A DNA stretch of 64,000 nt from Actinomycetota bacterium (GCA_005888335.1 VAWY01000134.1:1-64000), one strand, 5' to 3'; numbered from the stretch's first letter, positions 8,735 to 16,825 are shown. Numbers and translations are program-made. Notes: generated by a model not told the origin, from the letters alone.

Positions 8735-10101
8735 CAGCGTGCCGCCGCGTAGGCCTCCACGTCGGCCGCCGCCGCGCGGAGCTTTTCGCCGATCTTCTCG
8801 CGGACGAGCTCCTCGAGCCCCTCGTCCTCGAGCTCGCCGATGAGCGGCTCGAAGAAGCCCTCGACGATGACGTGCACCGCGTCGGCGCGCGACAGGCCGC
8901 GCGAGCGCATGTAGAAGATCAGCGCCTCGTCGAGCTCGCCGACCGTGCCGCCGTGCGACGCCGACACGTCGTCGGCGCTGACCAGCACCGAGGGGATCGC
9001 GTCGACCTTGGCCCGCGGCGAGAGCATCATCGTGTGGATCTGCAGGTAGGTGTGGCTCTGCTGGGCGCCGGGGTTGATCTGGATCAGCCCCTCGAAGGAC
9101 GCCTTGGCCTGGCCGGTCGCCGCGCCGCGCCAGTGCACGTCGCCGCCCGAGGGGCCGGTCTCGTGGAGGTCGACCGCGAACAGGTCGAGGTGCTCGTCGC
9201 GCTCGGCGAAGAACACGCCGCGGAACGCCATGTCGCCGCCCGGCTCGGCCACCGAGAGCTCGAGGTGCTGGCGCGAGAGCGAGCCGCCGAGGTAGGAGGG
9301 CAGCCAGTGCACATAGGCGTCGCGGCCGACCTGCACGACCTGCGTGGAGACGTCGACGACCTGGCCCTCGCCCCAGTCCTGGACGGGCGCGAACCGGCAG
9401 CGCGCGCCCGCCTCGAGGTAGACCTCGACCTGGCCGGCGTGCAGCGCCGGGCCGTCGAGGTCGGGCGCCAGCTTGAAGTGGCGCAAGCGGAAGTCCGCGC
9501 CCTCGTCGCCGATCGCCAGCGTGTGGCCGTACTGCGCGGTGCCGGGCTCGTCGATCGCGTACACGACGTCGAACGGCTTGTCGACGACGACGCCGCGCGG
9601 CACGTACAGGAACGCGCCGCCCGACCACAGCGCCGCGCTCGCGGCCTCGAGCTTGTCGCGGTCGAGCGGCAGGCGCGCCATGAAGTAGCGCTCGACGAGC
9701 TCGCGCGGGGCGTCCTCGAGGGCGCAGAGGATCACGCCGCGCTCGGCCAGCTCGGGGTCGAGCTCGGCGCGGATCACGGTCGAGCCGTGCTGGACGAGGC
9801 GGCCGGCGACGGCGCCGCGCGGCAGCCCCTCGGCGACCGCGGCAGGGAGCGGGCCGCCGGGGGCGTACGTGCGCTCGATCAGCGCGTCGAGGTCGAGGTC
9901 GCGCAGCGACGTGGTCCAGAAGCCCGAGCGCCGCCACGTCGGCAGCTCGAGGCGCTCGTAGGCCTCGCGGGCGCGCTCCCGCAGCTCGTCGACGGGCGCG
10001 GGCCCGGCGCCCGCGCCGTTGAGCGCGCGGTAGAGGATGGCCTCGCGATGGGCGCCAGGCTTGACCGCCGGCTTGGCCTGCGTGGCGACGCCGTCAGGCA
10101 C
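8734..10101 (-). CDS. sufD: SufD-like Fe-S scaffold protein
   Basis: 455 aa of the SufB/SufD beta-helix family. The C-terminal motif SADDVSASHGGTVGELDE contains the His equivalent to the SufD-type histidine. The SufB cysteine region is not evident, so this looks like SufD. It would pair with SufB and the SufC ATPase to build Fe-S clusters. It starts inside the end of sufC (8-nt overlap). No SufB gene is in the operon, which is unusual. Confidence 0.88.
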   Translation of the reverse strand: MPDGVATQAKPAVKPGAHREAILYRALNGAGAGPAPVDELRERAREAYERLELPTWRRSGFWTTSLRDLDLDALIERTYAPGGPLPAAVAEGLPRGAVAGRLVQHGSTVIRAELDPELAERGVILCALEDAPRELVERYFMARLPLDRDKLEAASAALWSGGAFLYVPRGVVVDKPFDVVYAIDEPGTAQYGHTLAIGDEGADFRLRHFKLAPDLDGPALHAGQVEVYLEAGARCRFAPVQDWGEGQVVDVSTQVVQVGRDAYVHWLPSYLGGSLSRQHLELSVAEPGGDMAFRGVFFAERDEHLDLFAVDLHETGPSGGDVHWRGAATGQAKASFEGLIQINPGAQQSHTYLQIHTMMLSPRAKVDAIPSVLVSADDVSASHGGTVGELDEALIFYMRSRGLSRADAVHVIVEGFFEPLIGELEDEGLEELVREKIGEKLRAAAADVEAYAAAR

Positions 10102-10849
10102 GCGCGCCGACCTCCTCGCGGATCGGGTCGTAGCCCTCGCGCTCGAGGCGCTCGACCAGCTCCTCGCCGCCCTCGATGACGATGCGCCCGTCCATCATCA
10201 CGTGCACGAACTGCGGCGTGACGTAGTGCAGGATCCGCTGGTAGTGGGTGATGATCAGCGCGCCCATGCCGAGCTCGGCGTGGAGCTTGTTGACGCCCTC
10301 GGCGACGGTGCGCAGCGCGTCGATGTCCAGGCCCGAGTCGGTCTCGTCGAGCACCGCGACCTCCGGCCGGAGCATCGCCATCTGGAGGATCTCGGCGCGC
10401 TTCTTCTCGCCGCCCGAGAAGCCGTCGTTGAGGTGCCGCGACGTGAACGAGCGGTCGACGTCGAGCAGGTCGACGGCGTGCTGCAGCCGCGTCCGGAAGT
10501 CCTTGACGTTGATCGGGTCCTCGCGGCGCGTGTTGATCGCCATGCGCAGGAAGTTCGCCACGGACACGCCCGGGATGGCGACCGGGTACTGGAAGGCGAG
10601 GAACAGGCCGGCGTGCGCGCGGTCCTCGGGATCCGCCTCGGTGATGTCCTCGCCCCGGAAGGTCATCGTGCCCTCGGTCACCTCGTACGACGGGTGGCCC
10701 ATGATCGTCGAGGCGAGCGTCGACTTGCCCGAGCCGTTGGGGCCCATGAGCGCGTGGATCTCGCCCTTGCTGACGTCGAGGTCGACGCCCTTGAGGATGT
10801 CCCGGTCCTCGACGCGGACGTGGAGGTTGCGGATCTCGAGGTCTGCCAT
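10094..10849 (-). CDS. sufC: SufC ABC-type ATPase
   Basis: 251 aa. Walker A is GPNGSGKST, the signature is FSGGEKKR and the Walker B region is VAVLDETDSGLD, all typical of SufC. It powers conformational change in the SufBCD scaffold. It lies 7 nt downstream of the Rrf2 regulator stop, so they share a transcript. Confidence 0.97.
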   Translation of the reverse strand: MADLEIRNLHVRVEDRDILKGVDLDVSKGEIHALMGPNGSGKSTLASTIMGHPSYEVTEGTMTFRGEDITEADPEDRAHAGLFLAFQYPVAIPGVSVANFLRMAINTRREDPINVKDFRTRLQHAVDLLDVDRSFTSRHLNDGFSGGEKKRAEILQMAMLRPEVAVLDETDSGLDIDALRTVAEGVNKLHAELGMGALIITHYQRILHYVTPQFVHVMMDGRIVIEGGEELVERLEREGYDPIREEVGARA

Positions 10850-10856
10850 CTGTCTC

Positions 10857-11303
10857 CTACGCGACCGGACGGGCCGCGGCCTTGGGTACGAGTTCGGAAA
10901 GCGTGGTGTCCTGCAGCGTGCGCACGATCGAGAAGCGCACGCGCGTCCACAGCAGCTTGGTCGGGCAGCGGTGGCCCGGGTCGGTCTCGCGCGCGCACAC
11001 GATCGACCCGTCGGGGTCGGCGGTGATGCACTCGATCGGGGCGATCGCCCCCTCGAGCGCCTCGACGACCTCGGCCATCGTGATCTCGTCGGCTGGACGC
11101 GCGAGCAGGTAGCCGCCGCGCGCGCCGCGCCGGCTCTCCACCAGCCCGGCCTTGCGCAGGCGCGCGACCAGGTGCTCCAGGTAGGCGAGCGGGAGCCCGT
11201 TGGTCTCGGCGATCTCGGCGAGCGGCACGGGGCTCTCCCCGTTGCGACCGGCGAGCTCGACGAGGACGCGGATGCCGTACTCGGCTTTGGTGGAGAACAT
11301 CAT
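10857..11303 (-). CDS. Rrf2-family (IscR/SufR-like) Fe-S-sensing repressor
   Basis: 148 aa winged-helix regulator leading the SUF operon. Cysteines C92, C103 and C113 sit where IscR-type regulators bind a [2Fe-2S] cluster. In that model the holo-protein represses the operon and loss of the cluster relieves repression. Two adjacent ATGs (11303, 11300) are possible starts. A perfect palindrome at 11315-11331 overlaps its promoter region, which supports autoregulation. Confidence 0.92.
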   Translation of the reverse strand: MMFSTKAEYGIRVLVELAGRNGESPVPLAEIAETNGLPLAYLEHLVARLRKAGLVESRRGARGGYLLARPADEITMAEVVEALEGAIAPIECITADPDGSIVCARETDPGHRCPTKLLWTRVRFSIVRTLQDTTLSELVPKAAARPVA

Positions 11304-11314
11304 GGGCGCGAAAA

Positions 11315-11331
11315 CCTACCTCGCGGGTAGG
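11315..11331. promoter_or_regulatory. Candidate Rrf2 operator of the SUF operon
   Basis: CCTACC-TCGCG-GGTAGG is a perfect 6-bp inverted repeat with a 5-bp spacer, ending 12 bp before the Rrf2 start codon. Position and symmetry fit an autoregulatory site for the dimeric regulator it precedes. Confidence 0.65.
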
Positions 11332-11353
11332 GTATCAGTGGCAGTCGCTGACG

Positions 11354-11372
11354 GCCCGCGCAGAGCGCGGGC
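11354..11372 (-). terminator. Stem-loop directly after the EamA gene
   Basis: GCCCGCGC-AGA-GCGCGGGC, a perfect 8-bp GC stem that starts at the base next to the EamA stop codon. It has no U-tract, as is common for terminators in very GC-rich actinobacteria. Confidence 0.55.
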
Positions 11373-12215
11373 TCAGTGGGCGGCTATGAGGGCCACTCCG
11401 GCGATCGCGGCCGCGATGCCCGCCGCCTGCGTGCGGCTCACGCGCTCGCCGAGCAGGGCGAGCGAGAGCAGCACGGTGACCACCGGGTTCAGCGACGCGC
11501 AGACCGACGCGATGCTCACCGCGCCGTGCTCTGTGGCCAGGACGTAGAGCAGCGTGCCGGCGATGAGCAGCAGGCCGGGCACGGCCAGCCGCGGCAGCGC
11601 GGCGGGCGGCACGCGGGGCGACTCCCGGCGGCCGAGCACCAGCACGACGAGGAAGGCGACGAGCGCCAGGCGGGCGTCGAGCAGCGCCCAGAAGCGGCCG
11701 TGCTCGGAGGCGGGTGGGAGCGCGACGAGCAGGACGCCGAAGCCGATCGCGCCGGCGACGGCGAAGGCGACGCAGCCGCGCAGGTCGCGCGGCGGCGGGT
11801 GGTCGGGCCGCTCGGGCACCCGCGCGGCGAGCACCGCGCCTCCGATCGCCAGGACGATGCCCGCCGCCTCGAGCGCGCGCAGCGGCTCGCCGGTGGCGAT
11901 CCCGTAGACGACCGGGAGGATCGTGCCGGTGTTGCCGATCGGCGCGGCGATGCTGACCGGGCCGAGCTCGGTCGCGCGCAGGAAGGCGGCCAGGCCGATC
12001 GCGTTGCCGACGCCCGCGACCGCCGCGAGCGCGATCGCGCCGCCGTCCGGGGCCGCCTCCCCGGCGGCGGCGACGGCCACCGCGGCGACGGCCATGGCCG
12101 CGACCTGCCCGACGAGCAGGACGCCGCCGAGCGGGAAGCGCCGCGTGAAGAGCGGCCCGAGGAAGTTCGCGACGCCGTAGCACGCGGACGTGCCGAGGGC
12201 CAGCGCGATCGCCAC
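11373..12215 (-). CDS. EamA/DMT-family transporter
   Basis: 280 aa, about ten hydrophobic helices arranged as two EamA repeats (roughly 1-125 and 145-278). The second ends with SLNPVVTVLLSLALLGERV, a common DMT motif. The substrate cannot be told. An in-frame TAG sits two codons upstream of the GTG start at 12215, so the start is fixed. The gene abuts the palindrome at 12219-12386, which must carry its ribosome site. Confidence 0.85.
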   Translation of the reverse strand: MAIALALGTSACYGVANFLGPLFTRRFPLGGVLLVGQVAAMAVAAVAVAAAGEAAPDGGAIALAAVAGVGNAIGLAAFLRATELGPVSIAAPIGNTGTILPVVYGIATGEPLRALEAAGIVLAIGGAVLAARVPERPDHPPPRDLRGCVAFAVAGAIGFGVLLVALPPASEHGRFWALLDARLALVAFLVVLVLGRRESPRVPPAALPRLAVPGLLLIAGTLLYVLATEHGAVSIASVCASLNPVVTVLLSLALLGERVSRTQAAGIAAAIAGVALIAAH

Positions 12216-12218
12216 GAG

Positions 12219-12386
12219 CTAGTGCCCCGAGTCCCAAGTTCGACGGCATTCGGCGGCGCCGGCCCGCCCCTGCCGGCACCCGGCACCCGCACACGTACCA
12301 CCAGTATGCGAGCGGGTGCCGGGCACCGGCAGGAACGAGCCGGCATCCGCCGGCGATGCCGCCGAACTTACGACTCGCGACACTAG
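12219..12386. repeat. 168-bp imperfect palindrome between SCO1 and EamA
   Basis: Both ends read CTAGTG inward. The arms of about 73 nt match at roughly 80%, with cores such as CCGGCACCCGC and GCGGGTGCCGG. The right end contains the SCO1 stop codon and the left end stops 4 bp from the EamA start. No ORF is supported. It may be a MITE-like or REP-like element, or a large terminator hairpin. Confidence 0.7.
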
Positions 12387-12991
12387 GCGCCGGCGCCCAG
12401 CGCGCGCACGTCGTGGGCGACGCCCTCGGGCGTGAGCTGGTCGGCGAGGAAGCCCGTGCGCTGCACGCCGCGCGCGTCGAGGATCACGGTCGACGGGGTG
12501 TGGTCGTCGCGCCGGGCGTTGACCACGCGCTGCGGCTGGACGCCGAACTGCCGCCACACGGGCGCGAGCTGCGCGGCCGTGCCGAGCAGGAAGTGGGCGC
12601 GGCCGGTGAGCGCGTGGCGCAGCAGGAACGCGCGCGCGCTCGCGCGCGTGTCGTTCGCCGGGTCGACGCTGACCGCGACGTAGGGCACGGCGCGGTCGCC
12701 CAGATCGTCGAGCGCGCCGCGGACCTGATCGGCGACCAGCGGGCAGGTGTCGCGGCAGCGGGTGTACAGGAACGACACGATCACCGGCCGACCGCGCAGC
12801 GACGCGGCGGTCACCGTCGCCCCGTCCTGGTCGCTCAGCGAGAAGCGCGCCGGCGGGATCCCGGCCGGCCGCCGGAAGCCCGCGAACCCGGTCTTCGCCC
12901 TCGTCGTGTCGTGGCGCGCGGCGTACAGTCCGATCACCGCCGCGAAGGCACAGGCGGTGACCGTGGCGGCGGCAAGATGGAGGCGGGTCAC
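12383..12991 (-). CDS. SCO1/SenC-family copper chaperone or thioredoxin-like protein
   Basis: 202 aa with an N-terminal signal/anchor helix, then a thioredoxin-like fold. The copper-binding motif CRDTCP and the distal histidine in DDHTPSTVILD are both present. SCO proteins deliver copper to cytochrome oxidase CuA or act in thiol redox outside the membrane. No oxidase genes are nearby. It is divergent from the MoeZ-like gene, and its stop codon lies inside the palindrome at its 3' end. Confidence 0.9.
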   Translation of the reverse strand: MTRLHLAAATVTACAFAAVIGLYAARHDTTRAKTGFAGFRRPAGIPPARFSLSDQDGATVTAASLRGRPVIVSFLYTRCRDTCPLVADQVRGALDDLGDRAVPYVAVSVDPANDTRASARAFLLRHALTGRAHFLLGTAAQLAPVWRQFGVQPQRVVNARRDDHTPSTVILDARGVQRTGFLADQLTPEGVAHDVRALGAGA

Positions 12992-12996
12992 GCCCC

Positions 12997-13060
12997 TTCA
13001 GGGTACGGATGCCGATCGCTATACTTTCTGAAGTACGAAAGCCGACAGGTCTTAGGGAGA
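12997..13060 (+). promoter_or_regulatory. Promoter and ribosome site of the MoeZ-like gene
   Basis: TTCAGG and TATACT (13020-13025) are spaced 17 bp, a reasonable -35/-10 pair. AGGGAGA at 13054-13060 lies 9 nt before the GTG at 13070 and decides that start over the longer open frame. The segment separates the divergent SCO1 gene. Confidence 0.5.
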
Positions 13061-13069
13061 ATCCGCATC

Positions 13070-14251
13070 GTGTCCCCCACCGGCGCCGACTACATCCGGC
13101 AGGTCAAGCAGCAGATCGACGAGATCGACCCCTCCGAGGTCCACGGGCTGCTCGGCGACTCCGTCGCGATCGTCGACGTCCGGGAGACCGAGGAGTGGGA
13201 CCAGGGTCACGTCCCGGGCGCCAAGCACGTCCCGCGTGGCTACCTCGAGTCGCGGATCGAGGGCGCGGTCCCCGATCGCGACGCGCGGATCGTCCTGTAC
13301 TGCGCCTCGGGCAACCGCAGCGCGCTCGCCGCCAAGACGCTGCGCGACGAGCTCGGCTACGCGCGCGTCGAGTCGATGACCGGCGGCATCACGCTGTGGA
13401 AGGACCGCGGCTACGAGGTCGAGGTCCCGCGGCGGTTCACCGCCGAGCAGCGCGAGCGCTACTCGCGCCACTTCCTGCTGCCGGAGATCGGCGTCGAGGG
13501 CCAGCAGAAGCTGCTCGACGCCAAGGTCCTGCTCCTCGGGGCGGGCGGCCTGGGCTCGCCCTCCGCGCTGTACCTGGCGGCGGCGGGCGTCGGCACGCTC
13601 GGCATCGTCGACAACGACGTGGTCGACCTCTCCAACCTGCAGCGCCAGGTCATCCACACGACCGATCGCATCGGCGTGCCGAAGGTCGACTCGGCCGAGG
13701 AGTCGATGAAGGCGATCAACCCCGACGTGAACGTCGTCAAGTACGCCGAGCGCCTGGACGCGTCGAACGTGATGCGGATCATCGAGGGCTACGACGTCAT
13801 CGTCGACGGCCTCGACAACTTCCCCACGCGCTACCTGCTCAACGACGCCAGCGTGCGGCTGCAGATCCCCGTGGTGAGCGCGTCGATCCTCGGCTTCGAC
13901 GGGCAGCTGAGCGTCTTCAAGCCCTACGACGGGCCGTGCTACCGCTGCCTGTATCCCGTGCCGCCGCCGGCCGAGCTGGCCCCGTCGTGCGGCGCAAACG
14001 GCGTGCTCGGCGTCCTTCCGGGGACGATGGGCCTGCTGCAGGCGACCGAGGTCGTCAAGCTGATCGTCGGCGCCGGCGAGCCGCTCGTCGGGCGCCTGCT
14101 GCTCTACGAGGCGCTGAGCGCGACGTTCACCGAGCTCAAGGTCCGCCGCGACCCGGAGTGCCCGGTCTGCTCGCGCGAGCCCGAGGACATCTCGGACGAG
14201 GAGATGGGGGTCTTCCCCGACTACGAGGCGTTCTGCGCCGCTGCTGGGTAG
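13070..14251 (+). CDS. moeZ: MoeZ/MoeB-like adenylyltransferase-sulfurtransferase with N-terminal rhodanese
   Basis: 393 aa. An N-terminal rhodanese domain has its persulfide cysteine C78 in YCASGNRS. A ThiF/MoeB E1-like domain follows from about 125, with the nucleotide loop GAGGLG (157-162), NLQRQV, zinc cysteines in CYRC and CPVC, and a cysteine in APSCGANG. It would adenylate and thiocarboxylate the CysO C-terminus using rhodanese sulfur. The next gene is cysO, 15 nt on. In MoeZ of mycobacteria the rhodanese is C-terminal, so the domain order here is reversed. Confidence 0.9.
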   Translation: MSPTGADYIRQVKQQIDEIDPSEVHGLLGDSVAIVDVRETEEWDQGHVPGAKHVPRGYLESRIEGAVPDRDARIVLYCASGNRSALAAKTLRDELGYARVESMTGGITLWKDRGYEVEVPRRFTAEQRERYSRHFLLPEIGVEGQQKLLDAKVLLLGAGGLGSPSALYLAAAGVGTLGIVDNDVVDLSNLQRQVIHTTDRIGVPKVDSAEESMKAINPDVNVVKYAERLDASNVMRIIEGYDVIVDGLDNFPTRYLLNDASVRLQIPVVSASILGFDGQLSVFKPYDGPCYRCLYPVPPPAELAPSCGANGVLGVLPGTMGLLQATEVVKLIVGAGEPLVGRLLLYEALSATFTELKVRRDPECPVCSREPEDISDEEMGVFPDYEAFCAAAG

Positions 14252-14266
14252 CCTGCGCCGCTGCCC

Positions 14267-14623
14267 ATGGCGACCGTCAAGATCCCACCCGTCCTGCGTC
14301 CCTCCACCAGCGGCGAGAAGGAGGTCTCGGCCGGCGGCGCGACCGTCGGCCAGGTCCTCGGCTCGCTGGCGGAGGACCATCCCGCGACCCGCAGCCAGAT
14401 CTTCGGCGACGGCGGCGAGCTCAACCGCTACGTGAACGTCTACCTCAACGACGAGGACGTCCGGGTCCTGCAGGGCCTGGAGACCGAGGTGGGCGAGAGC
14501 GACGTGCTGGTAATCCTGCCGGCGATGGCGGGCGGGGCGATCGACTTCGTCGATCGCCAGCGCGAACTTCGTTCGCGCGCGTCGCTGACGTCTGCAGGTT
14601 GCGGCTTGCCAGCGGGCCACTGA
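14267..14623 (+). CDS. cysO: CysO-like sulfur-carrier protein with C-terminal extension
   Basis: 118 aa ubiquitin-like protein closely resembling mycobacterial CysO, including NRYVNVYLNDEDVR and ILPAMAGG. CysO normally ends at this diglycine (here G89-G90), whose carboxylate is thiolated and attacked by O-phosphoserine on CysM. Here 28 more residues follow, starting AIDFVD, so the carrier needs trimming before activation. The neighbouring JAMM peptidase Mec is the obvious candidate. The extension is encoded by two tandem perfect hairpins (14536-14578). Domain identity is firm; processing is inferred. Confidence 0.88.
   Translation: MATVKIPPVLRPSTSGEKEVSAGGATVGQVLGSLAEDHPATRSQIFGDGGELNRYVNVYLNDEDVRVLQGLETEVGESDVLVILPAMAGGAIDFVDRQRELRSRASLTSAGCGLPAGH
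14536..14578 (+). repeat. Two tandem perfect hairpins inside the 3' end of cysO
   Basis: GGCGATCGAC-TTC-GTCGATCGCC (14536-14558) is followed at once by GCGCGAAC-TTC-GTTCGCGC (14560-14578). They start at the second glycine codon of the carrier's GG. Both have a TTC loop. They look like a palindromic insertion that replaced the usual stop. Confidence 0.75.
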
Positions 14624-14666
14624 TCCAGTAGGCCTCCGTTCAACCGAAAAGACGGGGGTGGGGTCA

Positions 14667-15437
14667 ATGCAGGGGAGGCTCGTCGTCGCCGTGGTCGTGA
14701 TCGCGGCCGCGTACGTGCTCGCGCTGGCCGGGCTGGCGTTCGCAGCCGGCGAGACGCAGGTCGTCACGCACGACAACCAGAAGGACTGGAAGATCGACGT
14801 CTTCAACGGGACGGTGACGTTCGATCCCCAACCGGCGGACTGCACGAACACCCCGCCGGCCGGCGGCGCCGGCGCGTTGCACCTGACGGTGGATCCCGGC
14901 GACGGCTGGGCGCGGCTGCGCAACGGCCGCTTCGACAACGCGCCGCTCGCGAGCCTCACCAAGCTCGACTACTGGACGTGCGACCGCACGAACAACGGGC
15001 AGCAGTGGCCGTTCATCCTGCTCGACGTCGACTGGGACGGCAACCACACGGTCGACGACTTCATCTTCTTCGAGCCCGCGTACCAGAACCCGGCCGAGGG
15101 TGGCCTGTGCGGCATCCAGAGCGCGCAGGGGCCGGAGATGCTCCACCAGTGGCAGGAATGGGACGCGCTGCGCGGCACGAGCGGGGCGACCGCCAACGCG
15201 TGCTGGTGGTCGGCGAACGACCCGGCCTTCCCGCCGGGCTTCACGATCCGGTCGCTGAAGGAGTACGTGGCCGCCCATCCGGGCGCGACGATCGTCAACC
15301 CCGACGGCAACCACGGCGGCGTGCAGATCGTCCACGGGTTCGCCAGCCCGTCGGATCGCTTCGACGGCTACGCGGACCTCTTCAGGATCGGGGCGCGCAA
15401 CCCGAACTTCGACGTGACCTTCGACTTCGAGCAGTAA
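14667..15437 (+). CDS. Secreted protein of unknown function
   Basis: 256 aa with a signal peptide (cleavage near AFAAG). The mature part is rich in Trp, Asp and Asn, has several cysteines, and includes LLDVDWDGNHTVDDF, which resembles a calcium-binding loop, but no family I recognise. The ATG at 14667 is preferred over the GTG three codons upstream because a G-rich ribosome site precedes it. It sits between cysO and HU without a clear link to sulfur metabolism. Confidence 0.7.
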   Translation: MQGRLVVAVVVIAAAYVLALAGLAFAAGETQVVTHDNQKDWKIDVFNGTVTFDPQPADCTNTPPAGGAGALHLTVDPGDGWARLRNGRFDNAPLASLTKLDYWTCDRTNNGQQWPFILLDVDWDGNHTVDDFIFFEPAYQNPAEGGLCGIQSAQGPEMLHQWQEWDALRGTSGATANACWWSANDPAFPPGFTIRSLKEYVAAHPGATIVNPDGNHGGVQIVHGFASPSDRFDGYADLFRIGARNPNFDVTFDFEQ

Positions 15438-15499
15438 TTCCGTCCAGGCGAGTCCGTAGCGTCGCGGCGTCCATCGGTCCGTCCACAGGAGGAACCGCC

Positions 15500-15784
15500 G
15501 TGGGAACCATCAACAAGACCGAGCTTGCGCGCGCGGTCGCCGAGGAGACCGGGCTGAGCAACGGCCAGGCCAAAGAGGCGATCGAGGTGACGCTCGAGCA
15601 GATCGCCGGCGCGCTCACCCGGGGCAACGAGGTCAGCCTCTCCGGCTTCGGGAAGTTCGCCATCTCCGAGCGCTCGGCGCGCCAGGGGCGCAACCCGCAG
15701 ACCGGCGAGACGATCGAGATCGCCGCAACGCGCGTGCCCCGCTTCCAGGCCGCCGCACCGCTCAAGCAGGCGATCAAAGCCTGA
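15500..15784 (+). CDS. hup: HU-family DNA-binding protein (first copy)
   Basis: 94 aa. It has the HU motif LSGFGKFAISERSAR followed by the GRNPQTGE beta-arm and an arm tip residue set typical of HU. It binds and bends DNA as a dimer in the nucleoid. The GTG start at 15500 is set by AGGAGGA seven bases upstream. A second HU gene lies at 45085. Confidence 0.95.
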   Translation: MGTINKTELARAVAEETGLSNGQAKEAIEVTLEQIAGALTRGNEVSLSGFGKFAISERSARQGRNPQTGETIEIAATRVPRFQAAAPLKQAIKA

Positions 15785-15794
15785 CGAGAATCCG

Positions 15795-15834
15795 GTGCCC
15801 GGGTTGACCGAGAGGCCAGCCCGGGCACTATCCT
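15795..15834 (+). promoter_or_regulatory. cysM promoter overlapping a perfect inverted repeat
   Basis: TTGACC (15804-15809) and TATCCT (15829-15834) form a likely -35/-10 pair. A start about 7 nt later would make the GTG at 15842 leaderless or nearly so. GTGCCCGGG (15795-15803) and CCCGGGCAC (15820-15828) make a perfect 9-bp inverted repeat around the -35. It could be an operator, or the terminator of the HU gene. Confidence 0.5.
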
Positions 15835-15841
15835 TCGTGAA

Positions 15842-16816
15842 GTGCCCCTCCCTCCGCTCGAGAATCGTCCCTGCGGGGGCCGGTACGCCGATCTGGTCCA
15901 GGCGATCGGCAACACGCCGCTGGTCGAGCTGCGGCGCCTGAGCCCCAAGCCGGGCGTCCGGCTCTGGGCCAAGATGGAGTCGTTCAACCCGACCGGGTCG
16001 GTCAAGGACCGCGTCGCCCGAGCGCTCATCGAGGACGCCGAGGAGAAGGGCCTGATCGGCCCCGGCCAGACGATCCTCGAGCCGACCTCGGGCAACACCG
16101 GGATCAGCCTGGCGATGATCTGCTCGCGCAAGGGCTATCCGCTGAAGGTCGTGATGCCCGACAACGTCACGCCCGAACGCACGCAGCTGTTGCGCATGTA
16201 CGGCGCCGAGATCGTCTCCTCGCCCGGCGACCAGGGCTCCAACGGCGCGGTGGCCATGGCGCTGGAGATGGCTGAGGCCGACGCCTCGTACTACATGCCC
16301 TACCAGTACGGCAACCCGGCGAACCCGCGTGCCCACTACGACGGCACGGCGCCAGAGATCCTCGAGGAGCTCGGCGGCGAGGTCGACGCGTTCGTGGCAG
16401 GGCTGGGCACGGGCGGCACGCTCATGGGCCACGCGCGGCGCTTCAAGGAGGAGCTCGGCGACCGCGTCAAGATCGTCGCGGCCGAGCCCATGCAGGGCGA
16501 GCCGGTCCAGGGGCTGCGCTCGCTCGACGACGGCTTCATCCCGCCGATCATCGACCTGAGCCTGCTCGACCGGAAGATCTTCGTCACCAACCGCGACGCG
16601 ATCGTCTGGACGCGCCGGCTGCTCGACGAGGAGGGCGTCTTCGCCGGCGTCTCGTCCGGCGCGATCGCGCGCGTCGCCCACCGCATCGCGGGCGAGCTCG
16701 ACGAGGGCAACGTGGTGTTCATCGTCGCCGACGACGGCTGGAAGTACCTGTCGTCCGGCCTGTACACCAAGCCCGTCGACGAGATCGAGGCGCTCGAGTC
16801 GACGCTGTGGTGGTGA
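15842..16816 (+). CDS. cysM: O-phosphoserine sulfhydrylase CysM (CysO-dependent)
   Basis: 324 aa fold-type II PLP enzyme. The PLP lysine is K55 (TGSVKDR), with SGNTG and GTGGTLMG phosphate loops. The sequence is close to mycobacterial CysM, which uses O-phosphoserine and CysO thiocarboxylate rather than free sulfide. The presence of cysO, a MoeZ-like activator and mec within 5 kb supports this reading. The product would be a CysO-cysteine adduct that Mec then cleaves. A short C-terminal tail ends in LWW. Confidence 0.93.
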   Translation: MPLPPLENRPCGGRYADLVQAIGNTPLVELRRLSPKPGVRLWAKMESFNPTGSVKDRVARALIEDAEEKGLIGPGQTILEPTSGNTGISLAMICSRKGYPLKVVMPDNVTPERTQLLRMYGAEIVSSPGDQGSNGAVAMALEMAEADASYYMPYQYGNPANPRAHYDGTAPEILEELGGEVDAFVAGLGTGGTLMGHARRFKEELGDRVKIVAAEPMQGEPVQGLRSLDDGFIPPIIDLSLLDRKIFVTNRDAIVWTRRLLDEEGVFAGVSSGAIARVAHRIAGELDEGNVVFIVADDGWKYLSSGLYTKPVDEIEALESTLWW

Positions 16817-16825
16817 TCCGTTCGA

